From an uncultured Clostridia bacterium (GTDB taxonomy: Bacteria; Bacillota; Clostridia; Oscillospirales; Ruminococcaceae), in the NCBI GenBank assembly GCA_947627875.1, contig CANQXS010000012.1:18630-82629 (forward strand): DNA of 64,000 bases, given 5' to 3'. Under the pieces are notes generated by a model. The model saw nothing but the letters and a program-made list of their open reading frames with translations. It did not search any database and was not told the origin of the DNA. A program made the position numbers and the translations under genes. Shown in pieces: positions 37,116 through 45,883 of this stretch; the stretch's first letter is position 1, and every line of letters begins with the position of its first letter.

Positions 37116-37625
37116 TCAGGGCTTCTTCCCCCGAGGCTTTAGCCTTGACTGTATCGCGGTAAAAATCAGCCCGTTCAGCGCTCCGGCGGCAGTGCCGAAA
37201 ATCAGCAGCGCGGGGAGATAAAATACCAGCGCGGGCGTACCAGTGAGCAGCGCGGCGACGCATATCTGCCCGATGTTGTGCGCCGCTCCTCCCAAGGCGC
37301 TCACCCCGATAGGCGAAAAAGCCCCGCTTTTTTTGAGAAGGAGCATCGCCGCGAAGCTCAGCGCCCCTCCCGCAAGGCTGTATAAAAGTCCGGAGAAGCT
37401 CCCGAAAAGCAGCCAGTTTAGCGCAATTCTTATGAGATTTACAGCGGCAGCCTCGCGCGCTCCCAAAAGATAGAGCGCCGCAACGACGCAGATATTCGCG
37501 AGCCCCGCTTTTATTCCCGGGACGCCTACGGGCAACGCAGGAAGCATCAGCTCGATATACGAAAGCCCGAAGCAGAGCGCCGCCAAAAGCCCCAAAAGCG
37601 CTATTCTGCGCGTTTTTTCAGACAT
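37116..37625 (-). CDS. Gx transporter family membrane protein
   Basis: A 169-residue protein of the group sometimes named heptaprenyl diphosphate synthase component I. It has five or six hydrophobic segments: a first segment with LGLLAALCFGLSYIELMLP, then GVPGIKAGLANICVVAALYLLG and LGGAAHNIGQICVAALLTG, the conserved S-component-like pattern of small substrate-binding membrane proteins. It overlaps the upstream NusG-II gene by eight bases and is the last gene of the Rnf operon. The family often travels with apbE and rnf genes; flavin- or quinone-related supply is an inference. Confidence 0.85.
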   Translation of the reverse strand: MSEKTRRIALLGLLAALCFGLSYIELMLPALPVGVPGIKAGLANICVVAALYLLGAREAAAVNLIRIALNWLLFGSFSGLLYSLAGGALSFAAMLLLKKSGAFSPIGVSALGGAAHNIGQICVAALLTGTPALVFYLPALLIFGTAAGALNGLIFTAIQSRLKPRGKKP

Positions 37626-37971
37626 AGAAGTCGGCGCCTCCCTCCCCCGAGACCCTCAGCGTTACGCCGTTGGGCAGGCAGGCTATTGTCTCGCCGGCGC
37701 GGCTTATCGGGCGGTGGTTTTCGCAGATCTTGTTTCGGCAGGTCGAATTTTTCACAAACGCCTTCCCGTTTTCGACGACTACCGTGCAGAGCCCCTCGAC
37801 GTCGAGCTCGGCGTTTTTGTTCAGCGGAAGGACGGCAAAAAGCTCCCCGCGGAGCCTGATCTCAACGCTTTCGCCGTCCTTTTTAAAGAGCGCGAAGGCT
37901 CCCCAAAGCGCGAGCGCGGCAATAATTATCGCAAGAATGAGCGCAAGGTCGCGCTTAAAAAGCTTACTCAT
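37618..37971 (-). CDS. NusG domain II-containing membrane-anchored protein
   Basis: A 117-residue protein. The start is ATG 37971 (MSKLFKRDLALILAII), overlapping the apbE stop by eight bases; a longer upstream frame runs inside apbE and is rejected. One membrane segment spans residues 9-29. The exterior part has a beta-barrel pattern (VEIRLRGELFAVLPL), then CRNKICENHRPISRAGETIACLPNGVTLRV. This is the NusG-II signature with two or three conserved Cys and the IACLPN motif. Such proteins are regularly placed beside ApbE and Rnf. The function is not established. Confidence 0.85.
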   Translation of the reverse strand: MSKLFKRDLALILAIIIAALALWGAFALFKKDGESVEIRLRGELFAVLPLNKNAELDVEGLCTVVVENGKAFVKNSTCRNKICENHRPISRAGETIACLPNGVTLRVSGEGGADFYV

Positions 37972-38938
37972 AATCGGAAAAGCCCTCCGTTCTTGTGACG
38001 GTTCCGTCGGGCGAGACCCAGAGCGCCTCGGCGGAGAATTTCTCCGCAAGAGCCTTTCCCTCGTCGAGCGGCATAAGAAACAGCGCGGTCGAGAGTGCGT
38101 CGGCGTCGTCGGAATTCTCGGCGATAACGGTCACGGAGCGCCAAAGCGACGCGGGATAGAGCGTATTCGGGTCGATTATATGATGATACCTCACCCCGCC
38201 GACCTCGTAATACCGCTGATAATCCCCGCTCGTTACGACAGCCTCCCCCGCGACCTTGACCGTAGTCAGAATGCCGCCGTCGGGGTCCTGAATGCCTATT
38301 TCCCATTTTCCCGAGGGCTTTTCGCCCCGCGTGACGATGTTCCCGCCGACCGAGAGCGCAAAGCTCTTTCCTCCGAGGCTCTCGGCGAGCTCCGCGGCTT
38401 TCTGGGCGGCATAGCCCTTAGCCATCGCCCCGAAATCGAGGCTCATAGCCGGATCGCCCAAAGCGGCGCTGTTGCTGTCGGTTTCAACGAGCGATATGTC
38501 GCAGTGCTCCGCAAGCTCTTTGAGCAGCTCGGGGTCGGGCAGAACGCCCTCCTCGCGGCAGCGGTGCCATTCAGAAAGCACGCTCCCGAAGGCGATGTTA
38601 AGCCTCCCGCCCGAGAGCGTATGCCATTTAATTCCCGAATCAATAAGCCCGACGAGCTCTTCGGGCAGCGCGACGGAATTCCCCGCAGCGTCGTTGAGGG
38701 TCTTGGCGTTGTCAAGACCCTCATAGCTGTTATATATGTCGAAAATTTCGTGCAGGCGCTTGAGCTCGCCGTGAACGGCTTCCGAAAGGGCTTCAAACTC
38801 CTCCTCGGCGCCGCAGTATGCCGTAAATTCGGTCACGGTGTCGAAAACGTCGGTATAGGTCGCGCTGAAGCGCTTCGGATAGGCTTCGCAGCCTGTCAGC
38901 ATAAGCAGCGCGGCAGCAACGCAAAGTAATTTTTTCAT
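37964..38938 (-). CDS. apbE: FAD:protein FMN transferase (ApbE), lipoprotein
   Basis: A 324-residue extracytoplasmic enzyme that attaches FMN covalently to Thr residues of RnfD and RnfG. The N-terminal lipoprotein signal ends LTGC. Family motifs: SLDFGAMAKGYAAQKA, LSVGGNIVTRG, and YHHIIDPNTLYPA, which holds the metal-binding Asp and substrate His region. A second metal-binding segment is SDDADALSTALFLM. The start overlaps the rnfB stop. Its place directly after rnfB fits a dedicated flavinyl transferase for this Rnf complex. Confidence 0.94.
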   Translation of the reverse strand: MKKLLCVAAALLMLTGCEAYPKRFSATYTDVFDTVTEFTAYCGAEEEFEALSEAVHGELKRLHEIFDIYNSYEGLDNAKTLNDAAGNSVALPEELVGLIDSGIKWHTLSGGRLNIAFGSVLSEWHRCREEGVLPDPELLKELAEHCDISLVETDSNSAALGDPAMSLDFGAMAKGYAAQKAAELAESLGGKSFALSVGGNIVTRGEKPSGKWEIGIQDPDGGILTTVKVAGEAVVTSGDYQRYYEVGGVRYHHIIDPNTLYPASLWRSVTVIAENSDDADALSTALFLMPLDEGKALAEKFSAEALWVSPDGTVTRTEGFSDYE

Positions 38939-39729
38939 CAGATATTACGCATAGTAATGATTTTGCAGGGGCATTTTTCGGCGCACTTGCCGCAGCCGGT
39001 GCATTTTTTGTAGTCTATTCTGGCGAGGTTGTTTTCGACGGTTATCGCGCCGCTCTCGCATACCCTCGCGCACATCGAGCAGCCGATGCAGCCGGTGTCG
39101 CAGGCGGCTTTTACGTCCTTGCCTTTAGAGCGCGACGAGCAGGCTACGGCGTAGGGCGCGGTATCGGGGATTATCTCAATGAGGTGGTTCGGGCAGACCG
39201 AGACGCATTTTCCGCAGACCTGGCACTTGGTGCGGTCAATTTTTGCGAGCCCGTCGACTATCCTTATTGCGTCGTAGGGGCAGACCGATGCGCAGGTTCC
39301 GAGACCGCAGCAGCCGTAGACGCATTTTTTCGCGCCGTGTCCGGGAGCGGAATAGGCTATGCGGCAGTCGCGCTCGTCGCCGTAATTGTAGTTGCAGCGG
39401 GTGTTGCGGCAGTTGCCGTTGCACTTAACGAACGCGGTCATCTTAGGTCCGTCGATAACGCAGACGCCCATAACGTCGCCTATGGTCTTCTTGTCGGAAG
39501 AAGGGCAGAGGTTCATCGCCGCGCCCTCATAGACTATCGCGTGGGCGTAGGCGTCGCAGCCGGCATAGCCGCAGCCTCCGCAGTTTGAGCCCGCGAGGCA
39601 GTCGCGAATCTGAGACTCGCGCGGGTCGACCTCGACCTTGAATTTTTCGGACATAAACCCGAGGAGAACGCCTATTGCGATGCTTATAACGACGATGACG
39701 GCGGCGGCGAGTAAAATTGCGTTCAACAT
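38938..39729 (-). CDS. rnfB: Rnf complex subunit B (ferredoxin-like)
   Basis: A 263-residue Fe-S subunit that accepts electrons from reduced ferredoxin. It has an N-terminal membrane anchor (ILLAAAVIVVISIAIGVLLGF). The 4Fe-4S domain motif is CLAGSNCGGCGYAGCDAYA near residues 43-61. Further Cys motifs are CNGNCRNTRC and KCVYGCCGLGTCASVCP. Ferredoxin-type clusters follow: CQVCGKCVSVCPNH, CIGCSMCARVCESG and CTGCGKCAEKCPC. The set is larger than in proteobacterial RnfB, as is usual in clostridia. It lies 13 bases after rnfA. Confidence 0.95.
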   Translation of the reverse strand: MLNAILLAAAVIVVISIAIGVLLGFMSEKFKVEVDPRESQIRDCLAGSNCGGCGYAGCDAYAHAIVYEGAAMNLCPSSDKKTIGDVMGVCVIDGPKMTAFVKCNGNCRNTRCNYNYGDERDCRIAYSAPGHGAKKCVYGCCGLGTCASVCPYDAIRIVDGLAKIDRTKCQVCGKCVSVCPNHLIEIIPDTAPYAVACSSRSKGKDVKAACDTGCIGCSMCARVCESGAITVENNLARIDYKKCTGCGKCAEKCPCKIITMRNI

Positions 39730-39742
39730 ATTCTCCGCCCCC

Positions 39743-40327
39743 TTACGCTATGGTTCCCTTGAAGCCGAAGAAGGCTATTGCCATAAGCCCTGCGGTAACG
39801 AGGACTATCGGCATGCCCTTGAAGCTCTCGGGAATGTCGTTGTTTTCTATCCTCTCTCTTATGCCCGACATCAGAACGATGGCAATAAGGAATCCCACCG
39901 CCGTGCCGACGGAATATATCATCGTTTCGGCAAAGCTGTAGTTTTTCTGGGCGGAATCTATCGCAACGCCGAGGACCGCGCAGTTGGTGGTTATCAGCGG
40001 GAGGTAAACGCCCAAAGCCTTATAGAGCGAGGGAATCTTTTTCTTGAGGATTATCTCAACCGTCTGAACGAGCGCCGCGATTATGAGGATAAAGATTATC
40101 GTTCTCAGATAAACGAGCCTGTCGCGGAGGATAAGGTGGTCGATAACGTAGGTTATCGCGGAGGAAAGGGTGATGACGGCGATGACCGCGGTACCCATTC
40201 CGAGGGCGGTAGAGGTTTTCTTTGAGACCCCGAGGAAGGGGCAGAGCCCTAAAAAGCGGCTCAGAACGACGTTGTTTACGAGCGCCGCCGAGATTATTCC
40301 GATAAACAGAGTTGAAAGAAAGTTCAC
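39743..40327 (-). CDS. rnfA: Rnf complex subunit A
   Basis: A 194-residue integral membrane subunit with six hydrophobic segments, mirror-related in sequence to RnfE. Family landmarks are NNVVLSRFLGLCPFLG near residues 19-34 and the segment ITTNCAVLGVA near residues 107-117; Cys residues in these two places coordinate an intramembrane Fe-S cluster with RnfE. The start overlaps the rnfE stop (ATGA), giving strict coupling. Confidence 0.95.
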   Translation of the reverse strand: MNFLSTLFIGIISAALVNNVVLSRFLGLCPFLGVSKKTSTALGMGTAVIAVITLSSAITYVIDHLILRDRLVYLRTIIFILIIAALVQTVEIILKKKIPSLYKALGVYLPLITTNCAVLGVAIDSAQKNYSFAETMIYSVGTAVGFLIAIVLMSGIRERIENNDIPESFKGMPIVLVTAGLMAIAFFGFKGTIA

Positions 40328-41013
40328 TTTTCATCTCTCCTTTCGGGGATATTGCAGGTTTTGTCCATACAGCCGGCGCAGTTGCCCGAGCAGAATTTAT
40401 CGCCTTTATTGGTCGCGGAGGGCGCCTTGAATTTATTTTGGAGCGCCGTAAGCACCGCGAGGACGAAGAACGCCCCGGGAGCCATTATCATTATTGATAT
40501 AGGCTCGAAGGCTTCGGGCATAACTTTGAGACCGAAGAGCTCTCCCGCGCCGAGAAATTCGCGGACAAGACCGATTATCGTGAGCGCGGCGGTAAAGCCG
40601 AGCCCCATTCCCAAGCCGTCGAAGAACGAGGCGAGAGGCGGATTTTTCGAGGCATAGCTTTCGGCTCTGCCCAAAATGATGCAGTTTACGACAATAAGCG
40701 GGATATAAAGCCCGAGAGCGGAATAGAGCGAGCGGAAATAAGCCTGCATCAAGAGGTCGACGACCGTAACGAACGACGCCACGACGACGATATATGCCGG
40801 CATTCTCACTCTGTCGGGAATGAACTTTCGGAGCAGCGAGATGAGCAGGTTAGACATCATCAGCACCGCGCAGGTCGAAAGCCCCATTCCGAGGCCGTTT
40901 ATCGCGCTTGTGGTGACCGCGAGGGTCGGACACATTCCGAGCATAAGTACAAAGGTCGGGTTTTCTTTGATAACGCCGTTATAAAGGCGTTCCAACGGTG
41001 AATTCTGTTTCAC
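40324..41013 (-). CDS. rnfE: Rnf complex subunit E
   Basis: A 229-residue membrane subunit of the RnfA/E fold. The conserved segments are NPTFVLMLGMCPTLAVTT near residues 17-34 and LYIPLIVVNCIILGRAESYA, each with the Cys that binds the membrane cluster. A hydrophilic C-terminal tail (about residues 200-229) has three or four Cys (CSGNCAGCMDKTC), unusual compared with short RnfE proteins and able to bind metal or a cluster. It is coupled to rnfG upstream and rnfA downstream by four-base overlaps. Confidence 0.94.
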   Translation of the reverse strand: MKQNSPLERLYNGVIKENPTFVLMLGMCPTLAVTTSAINGLGMGLSTCAVLMMSNLLISLLRKFIPDRVRMPAYIVVVASFVTVVDLLMQAYFRSLYSALGLYIPLIVVNCIILGRAESYASKNPPLASFFDGLGMGLGFTAALTIIGLVREFLGAGELFGLKVMPEAFEPISIMIMAPGAFFVLAVLTALQNKFKAPSATNKGDKFCSGNCAGCMDKTCNIPERRDEK

Positions 41014-41600
41014 TGCGCATCACCTCCGTCAAAGAGTGCAGCCGCGGTGCTCAGGGCGCCGTTTACGGCTTCGGTCACGGCGCGGGTGGTAAAGGTCGCG
41101 CCTGATATCATATCTATTTCGTTGGGGGCGGATCTCCCGTCCTTCACATATTCGACTTCTCCCGCAATTCCCTTGAATTGCTCCTGGAAGTCTTCGTCCT
41201 GGCAGTGCGAGCCGAGACCCGAGGTCTCGCTCATAGCGGTTACAGTCATTCCGGTCACAGTGCAGGAGGAGTCTATTCCGACGGAGAGAGTAATGTCTCC
41301 GCCGTAGCCGTTGGCTGAGGTCGCCGAGATAACGCAGCCTATTCGCTCGCCCGAGGAATTTACGGCATAGAGCAGCTCGCCTATCGATACCCCCGCGGGG
41401 AGCTCGGGCAGCGGATAGTTTTCAGCCGGCTCAAACGACGAGGCTTCGGGGAACACCTGCCGATACGACGCCGCGCGCTCCTCGGCTTCAGCGGTCTCGA
41501 TGGTCTCGGCAGTTATCTCGTGGACAAACGAGAGGCAGATTGCGGCGCAGAGGGTTATAACAACGAGCCGCAGGGTGTCTTTAACTATCGTTTTCATCAT
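41010..41600 (-). CDS. rnfG: Rnf complex subunit G (covalent FMN subunit)
   Basis: A 196-residue subunit with one N-terminal membrane segment (TLRLVVITLCAAICLSFVHEI) and a periplasm-side FMN-binding domain. The flavinylation motif is DMISGATFTT near residues 165-174, where the Thr after GA carries FMN attached by ApbE. GYGGDITLSVGID and SETSGLGSHCQDEDFQ are also family-typical. The gene overlaps both neighbours by four bases. Confidence 0.95.
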   Translation of the reverse strand: MMKTIVKDTLRLVVITLCAAICLSFVHEITAETIETAEAEERAASYRQVFPEASSFEPAENYPLPELPAGVSIGELLYAVNSSGERIGCVISATSANGYGGDITLSVGIDSSCTVTGMTVTAMSETSGLGSHCQDEDFQEQFKGIAGEVEYVKDGRSAPNEIDMISGATFTTRAVTEAVNGALSTAAALFDGGDAQ

Positions 41601-42547
41601 TTTTCCGCACGCTCCTTTCTTACTCCGAAAGGCTTCGGAGCGGTGAGCTTTTCGATAAACGGCGTCAGCAGGTTAGAGATGATTATTGCGTAGGAAACGC
41701 CCTCTACTCCTCCGCCGACGCAGCGGATAAGCGCCGTTATAAAGCCTACGCAGCAGCCGAATATGACCTGACCCCAAGGGGTAACGGGGGTCGTTGCGTA
41801 ATCCGACGCCATAAACACGGCTCCGAGGAGCATTCCGCCGCCGAGCATCTGAACGGCGAGGTAGTTAAGGGTTATCGGTATGCCCTGGATCAGGCTGAAA
41901 AGCGTTACGAAAACGCCGGTCGAGAGAATGACCGAGAGCGGCTCGCGGGGCTTTATAACTCCGCGTACGCAGAGGTATATAAAACCGATTATTATCGCTA
42001 CGGCAGAGGTCTCGCCGATGGTCCCCGAGTGGGTGCCTATCAGCAGGTCCTTTATCGGGACGACGGTCCCCTGCTTTGCGAGGACGAGCGGGGTAGGGCT
42101 CGAAACGCCGTCGATTTGAGGGTAGTCGGTCATAATTCGCGAGAAGCTCAGAAGCAGGAAGCACCTTGCGGCGAGCGCGGGGTTCATAAAGTTCTGCCCG
42201 ATTCCGCCGTAGAGCATTTTTACCACGATTATCGCGAAAGCTCCGCCTATAATAGGCAGCCACCAAGGGGCGGTAGAATAGAGGTTTACCGCGAGGATAA
42301 GCCCCGTTACCACGGCGCTGAGGTCGGTTATCGTTACCGGCTTTTTGAGGAGCTTTTCGTATATGTATTCCGAGGCGACGCAGCTCGCGACCGATATAAC
42401 GGTTATTAAAAGAGCCTTGAGCCCGAAAACATATACCCCGACGGCTATCGCGGGAATAAGCGCGATTATAACGTCCGCCATTATCGAGGCTGTGGTCTCG
42501 CGGGCGCGGATATGCGGCGAAATAGAAACGTTTAAGGTCTTGCTCAT
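41597..42547 (-). CDS. rnfD: Rnf complex subunit D
   Basis: A 316-residue membrane subunit with covalent FMN. The start is ATG 42547 (MSKTLNVSISPHIRARETT), overlapping the rnfC stop by four bases; an upstream-extended frame lies inside rnfC and is rejected. The GGIGQNFMNPALAARCFLLLSF segment is the NqrB/RnfD signature. The flavin-Thr region reads DGVSSPTPLVLAK, where many relatives have SGATPL. Eight or nine hydrophobic segments follow the usual plan, ending at GGGVEGVSYAIIISNLLTP. Confidence 0.94.
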   Translation of the reverse strand: MSKTLNVSISPHIRARETTASIMADVIIALIPAIAVGVYVFGLKALLITVISVASCVASEYIYEKLLKKPVTITDLSAVVTGLILAVNLYSTAPWWLPIIGGAFAIIVVKMLYGGIGQNFMNPALAARCFLLLSFSRIMTDYPQIDGVSSPTPLVLAKQGTVVPIKDLLIGTHSGTIGETSAVAIIIGFIYLCVRGVIKPREPLSVILSTGVFVTLFSLIQGIPITLNYLAVQMLGGGMLLGAVFMASDYATTPVTPWGQVIFGCCVGFITALIRCVGGGVEGVSYAIIISNLLTPFIEKLTAPKPFGVRKERAEK

Positions 42548-43875
42548 TTTGCCGCTCCTTTCTTTTTCTCGGCGAGAACATAGCGCTTCGCCATCGTTAT
42601 TGTCTGTGAGAGCCTTCTGCGCGCCGGACAGACGTAGGTGCAGCAGCCGCAGCCGATGCATTCGAGCCCGTGGGCAGCCTCGAAGGCGGCGTAGTCGCCC
42701 GCGTCGGCGGTGTTCTTCAGCTTTATCGGCATAAGGTGCTCGGGGCAGGCGTAGAGGCACTTTCCGCACCTTATACATTCGGTGGGCTCGAGCCCCGCGG
42801 TCTCGTCCTTTTTGAGGGCGAGAATGCAGGAGGAGGTCTTTGTTATCGGGAGGTCGGCGGTGTAGACCGCGGCGCCCATCATCGGTCCGCCGAAAATCAG
42901 CTTTTCGGGCTCTTCGGAATATCCCCCCGCAGCCTCGATGAGTTCCGAAGCGCTTATTCCTATCGGAACGTCGAAATTCGAGGGGTTCTTGATTGCGTCG
43001 CCGGTAACGGTCACGACTCTGCGCACGAGCGGGATATTCTTCGTAACGGCGTCGGCAATAGCTATGAGCGTGGAGTAATTGACGACCACGCAGCCGGCGT
43101 CGGCTGGGAGCATCTTCGAGTTGATTTTCCGTCCGGTTATCGCCTTAATGAGCATTCGCTCGCCGCCCTGGGGGTATTTCTTTTTCAGCGGGACGACGCT
43201 TATCCTCTCGGAACCCGCGCAGGCTTCTGCGACGGCGGCTATTCCGGCGGGCTTGTTGTTTTCTATCCCGAAAACGCCCGAGGCGTTCTCAAAGAGCTTT
43301 AAAAGTATCTTCATTCCCGTAACGGCGTCGTTCGGCTTTTCGAGCATCAGCCTGTAGTCGCAGGTTATATAGGGCTCGCATTCCGCGCCGTTGCAGATAA
43401 CGTAATCGATTTTGGAGTCGTCCTTTACGGTAGCCTTTACCGCCGTCGGGAAGCCCGCGCCCCCCATTCCGACGATCCCGGCGTTTCTTATCGCCTCGCG
43501 AATCTCCTCTTTTGACATCGAGGCGTAGTCGCGGGGCGCTCCGAAGCCCTCGACGGCTTCGTATTCGCAGTCGTTCTCGACGGTTATAGCCATAGCTTCG
43601 TCGCCCGACTGGGTCATTTTGAGCCCGACGGCTTTCACGACCCCCGAAACCGAAGCCGCTACCGAAGCCGAAACAAATCCGCCCGCCTCGGCTATGGTCT
43701 GACCGAGCAGAACGCGGTCCCCGACGCTTACGAGCGGCTTTGCCGGCGCGCCGATATGCTGGTTCATAAGATATGTAAGCTCGCCCTTTGCCTCAAGCCT
43801 TACCGTTTGGGAGTTTTCCGAGAGCTCTTTATGTGCCTTCGGGTGGACTCCTCCGTTAAAGGTTTTTGCAAACAC
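42544..43875 (-). CDS. rnfC: Rnf complex subunit C (NADH-binding)
   Basis: A 443-residue peripheral subunit that reduces NAD. The N-terminal region has FNGGVHPKAHKE and a biotinyl-like barrel segment (PAKPLVSVGDRVLLGQ). The nucleotide-binding part contains GIVGMGGAGFPTAVK near residues 131-145 and CNGAECEPYITCDYRLM. The C-terminus has two 4Fe-4S motifs, CIRCGKCLYACPEH and CIGCGCCTYVCPARR. The start is GTG with GGGGAGG upstream. First gene of the operon. Confidence 0.95.
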   Translation of the reverse strand: MFAKTFNGGVHPKAHKELSENSQTVRLEAKGELTYLMNQHIGAPAKPLVSVGDRVLLGQTIAEAGGFVSASVAASVSGVVKAVGLKMTQSGDEAMAITVENDCEYEAVEGFGAPRDYASMSKEEIREAIRNAGIVGMGGAGFPTAVKATVKDDSKIDYVICNGAECEPYITCDYRLMLEKPNDAVTGMKILLKLFENASGVFGIENNKPAGIAAVAEACAGSERISVVPLKKKYPQGGERMLIKAITGRKINSKMLPADAGCVVVNYSTLIAIADAVTKNIPLVRRVVTVTGDAIKNPSNFDVPIGISASELIEAAGGYSEEPEKLIFGGPMMGAAVYTADLPITKTSSCILALKKDETAGLEPTECIRCGKCLYACPEHLMPIKLKNTADAGDYAAFEAAHGLECIGCGCCTYVCPARRRLSQTITMAKRYVLAEKKKGAAK

Positions 43876-43929
43876 GTTATTACCTCCCCGTATGTAAAAT
43901 ATATAGGTATTCTTTAATTATATATAAAC

Positions 43930-43958
43930 AGTATATCATAGAATCGTATAATAATCAA
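43930..43958 (-). promoter_or_regulatory. Promoter of the Rnf operon
   Basis: Minus strand: TTGATT (43958-43953), 17 bases, TATACT (43935-43930), in AT-rich DNA about 55 bases before the rnfC GTG. Confidence 0.75.
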
Positions 43959-44086
43959 CGTTAATTTGCAAAATCGGAAAAAATTTTTGAAATGAGCGCT
44001 TCCGGTGGGGACTCGGTGACTTTTAGACACGGCGATGCGCATTCGTGTCAAAAAGAGTGGCGCCGAATCCACACGCTCAAAAGTTT

Positions 44087-44218
44087 CTCGGAGAGTTTGA
44101 TACCCCTCCCCTCGAGGGGAGGGGTCGGTCGTTCGCCGAACGGTGAACGACCGGGTGACAGGGTGGAACCCCCTCGCCCTCTCTGAGGGAGAGGGGGCAG
44201 GGGGTATGGAAGCAAAAA
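44087..44218 (+). repeat. Dispersed palindromic repeat A, copy 3
   Basis: Same modules as copies 1 and 2 in plus orientation: the 24-base perfect palindrome around CTCGAG (44102-44125), GTCGTTCGCC...GGTGAACGAC, then the CCCCCTC...GAGGGGG stem and an ATGGAAGCAAAAA end. The start is more diverged (CTCGGAGAGTTTGA). Together with promoter DNA it fills the 440-base gap between rnfC and the DegV gene; 43976-44086 shows no recognisable feature. Confidence 0.83.
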
Positions 44219-44255
44219 TCGTAATTATAATCACTTTTGACGCTTTATTTGCGCC

Positions 44256-44284
44256 TTGACACTTTCACAATATGGTTGTATAAT
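44256..44284 (+). promoter_or_regulatory. Promoter of the DegV-family gene
   Basis: TTGACA at 44256-44261, 17 bases, TATAAT at 44279-44284. Confidence 0.9.
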
Positions 44285-44321
44285 ATCATAAAAGGTAATA
44301 ATTTCAAAGGGAGGTCAAAAT

Positions 44322-45188
44322 ATGAGTAGCTATGTTATTTTTGCGGATACCGGAGCCGACATTTCGCTGTCGCTCCTCGGAGAATGGGGCGTAAAGCACT
44401 GCCCGCTTACGTTCGCCTTTGACGGAGACGGCGTTTCGCACGGCGGCGGGGATATGCCCGTAAAGGAGTTTTACGACAGAATGAGAGCCGGAGGCGTTGC
44501 GAGGACTTCGGCTATGAACATCGAAACGGCGAAGAGCTATTTCGAGCCCGAGCTAAAAGCCGGAAACGACGTCTTTTACCTGACGTTTTCGTCGGGGCTC
44601 AGCTCGACCTACGCCTCAGCCTGCACCGCGGCAGAAGACCTTGCCGAGGAATATCCCGAGCGGAAGGTAGTCGTGGTCGATTCGCTCGCGGCCTCCGCGG
44701 GATACGGGCTGCTCCTCTGGCTCGCCGTAAAAAAGAGGGACGCGGGCGCGACTATTGAAGAGCTCGCGGAATACTGCGAAAACATCAGGCTCAAAATATG
44801 CCATTGGTTCACCGTCGACGACCTCGTTTACTTAAAGCGCGGCGGAAGAGTTAGCGCAACGGCGGCGCTCGCCGGAGCGGTCCTGGGAATAAAGCCGATA
44901 CTTCACGTCGACGACGAGGGGCATCTGATAAATATGGCAAAGGTAAGGGGCAGGAAGGCTTCGATAAAGGCCCTTGCCGACAAATACGGGGAGCTTCGCG
45001 ACCCTTCGGAGGACGGCACCGTTTTCGTCTCGAACGGAGACTGCCCCGCCGACGCCGCAGCTCTTGCGGATCAGCTCAGCGAAAGGTTCGGCGTTAAGGT
45101 CGAGCTTATAACCGACATCGGACCGGTAATCGGAGCCCATTCGGGTCCCGGAACGCTCGCGGTATTCTTTGTCGGGACACACAGGTAA
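44322..45188 (+). CDS. DegV family (fatty-acid-binding) protein
   Basis: A 288-residue protein of the DegV fold, which binds a fatty acid between two domains and can act as the FakB partner of a fatty-acid kinase. Signature segments are FADTGADISLSL near residues 7-18, RTSAMNIETAKSYF, YLTFSSGLSSTYASA and VVVDSLAASAGYGLLL. Later come VDDLVYLKRGGRVSATAA and IGPVIGAHSGPGTLAVFFVG. AAAGGGAGG precedes the ATG. No fakA-like gene is beside it. Confidence 0.93.
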   Translation: MSSYVIFADTGADISLSLLGEWGVKHCPLTFAFDGDGVSHGGGDMPVKEFYDRMRAGGVARTSAMNIETAKSYFEPELKAGNDVFYLTFSSGLSSTYASACTAAEDLAEEYPERKVVVVDSLAASAGYGLLLWLAVKKRDAGATIEELAEYCENIRLKICHWFTVDDLVYLKRGGRVSATAALAGAVLGIKPILHVDDEGHLINMAKVRGRKASIKALADKYGELRDPSEDGTVFVSNGDCPADAAALADQLSERFGVKVELITDIGPVIGAHSGPGTLAVFFVGTHR

Positions 45189-45227
45189 ACAGGCGGCTTT
45201 GGTTTTTGTCCGAAAGGAGAGGTAAAT

Positions 45228-45842
45228 ATGGAAGGCTCGGGAACGGAAGAAGTCCGCGAGGAAAGGCGCCCGAAAAGCGCTGCCTCGGGCAGCAAACAGA
45301 AGAAACAGCAGACGGTGCTCCTGATACTTCTTATTTTGGTAGTCGCGGGGGTAGTGTTCATATTCTACCGCAACGGGACTATCGGAGGAGGCTCGGGCGA
45401 AAAGCCTGTAGAGCAGTATCTTCAGGCAATAGCCGACAAGGATTTTGAAGCCTATACCTCGGCGATGCTCCCGCTTATGGCTGAGGACTACCGAAACGAC
45501 CTCGAGGAGCGCGGGATCACCCCGACGGAATATATGGAGCTGCTTTACAGCGACTATTACGGCGAATTCGGCGACGACCTGAGCATCGACATCAAGATAA
45601 CGGGGCGCTCGCGGGTCGACTCGGAATTTGTGGATATGTTCAAAGAATCTTATGAAGACATCTACGGCGAGCCGCCGAAGCTCGGCAGAGCGCTCGAGAT
45701 CGACGTTGCGGCGTATTTCAGCGGCTCGAAGTCCTCAGACCTCATCGAGCTCGAATGCTATGCCGTAAAGAGCGGCGGCGAATGGTATATCGCCGGCTGC
45801 GAATATAAAACCGAGGACGCAAATCTCTCCGCCGAGGAATAA
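45228..45842 (+). CDS. Membrane-anchored protein with NTF2-like extracellular domain
   Basis: A 204-residue protein of unknown function. The N-terminus is charged (Glu/Arg then Lys/Gln-rich), followed by one membrane segment near residues 30-47 (VLLILLILVVAGVVFIFY). The outer domain begins KPVEQYLQAIADKDFEAYTSAM, a pattern common to NTF2-like or DUF4878-type domains, and ends with WYIAGCEYKTED. GAAAGGAGAGG precedes the ATG. It follows the DegV gene by 39 bases and may be co-transcribed. Confidence 0.75.
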   Translation: MEGSGTEEVREERRPKSAASGSKQKKQQTVLLILLILVVAGVVFIFYRNGTIGGGSGEKPVEQYLQAIADKDFEAYTSAMLPLMAEDYRNDLEERGITPTEYMELLYSDYYGEFGDDLSIDIKITGRSRVDSEFVDMFKESYEDIYGEPPKLGRALEIDVAAYFSGSKSSDLIELECYAVKSGGEWYIAGCEYKTEDANLSAEE

Positions 45843-45883
45843 AAGCGACGGTAATGCGGGAAAGCGGGAGTGGAGGCGGAATA

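Noticed and set aside
42548..42778. 77-residue N-terminal extension of RnfD
   Set aside because: It lies in another frame inside rnfC, is Arg-rich, and the ATGA overlap at 42544-42547 gives a normal RnfD.
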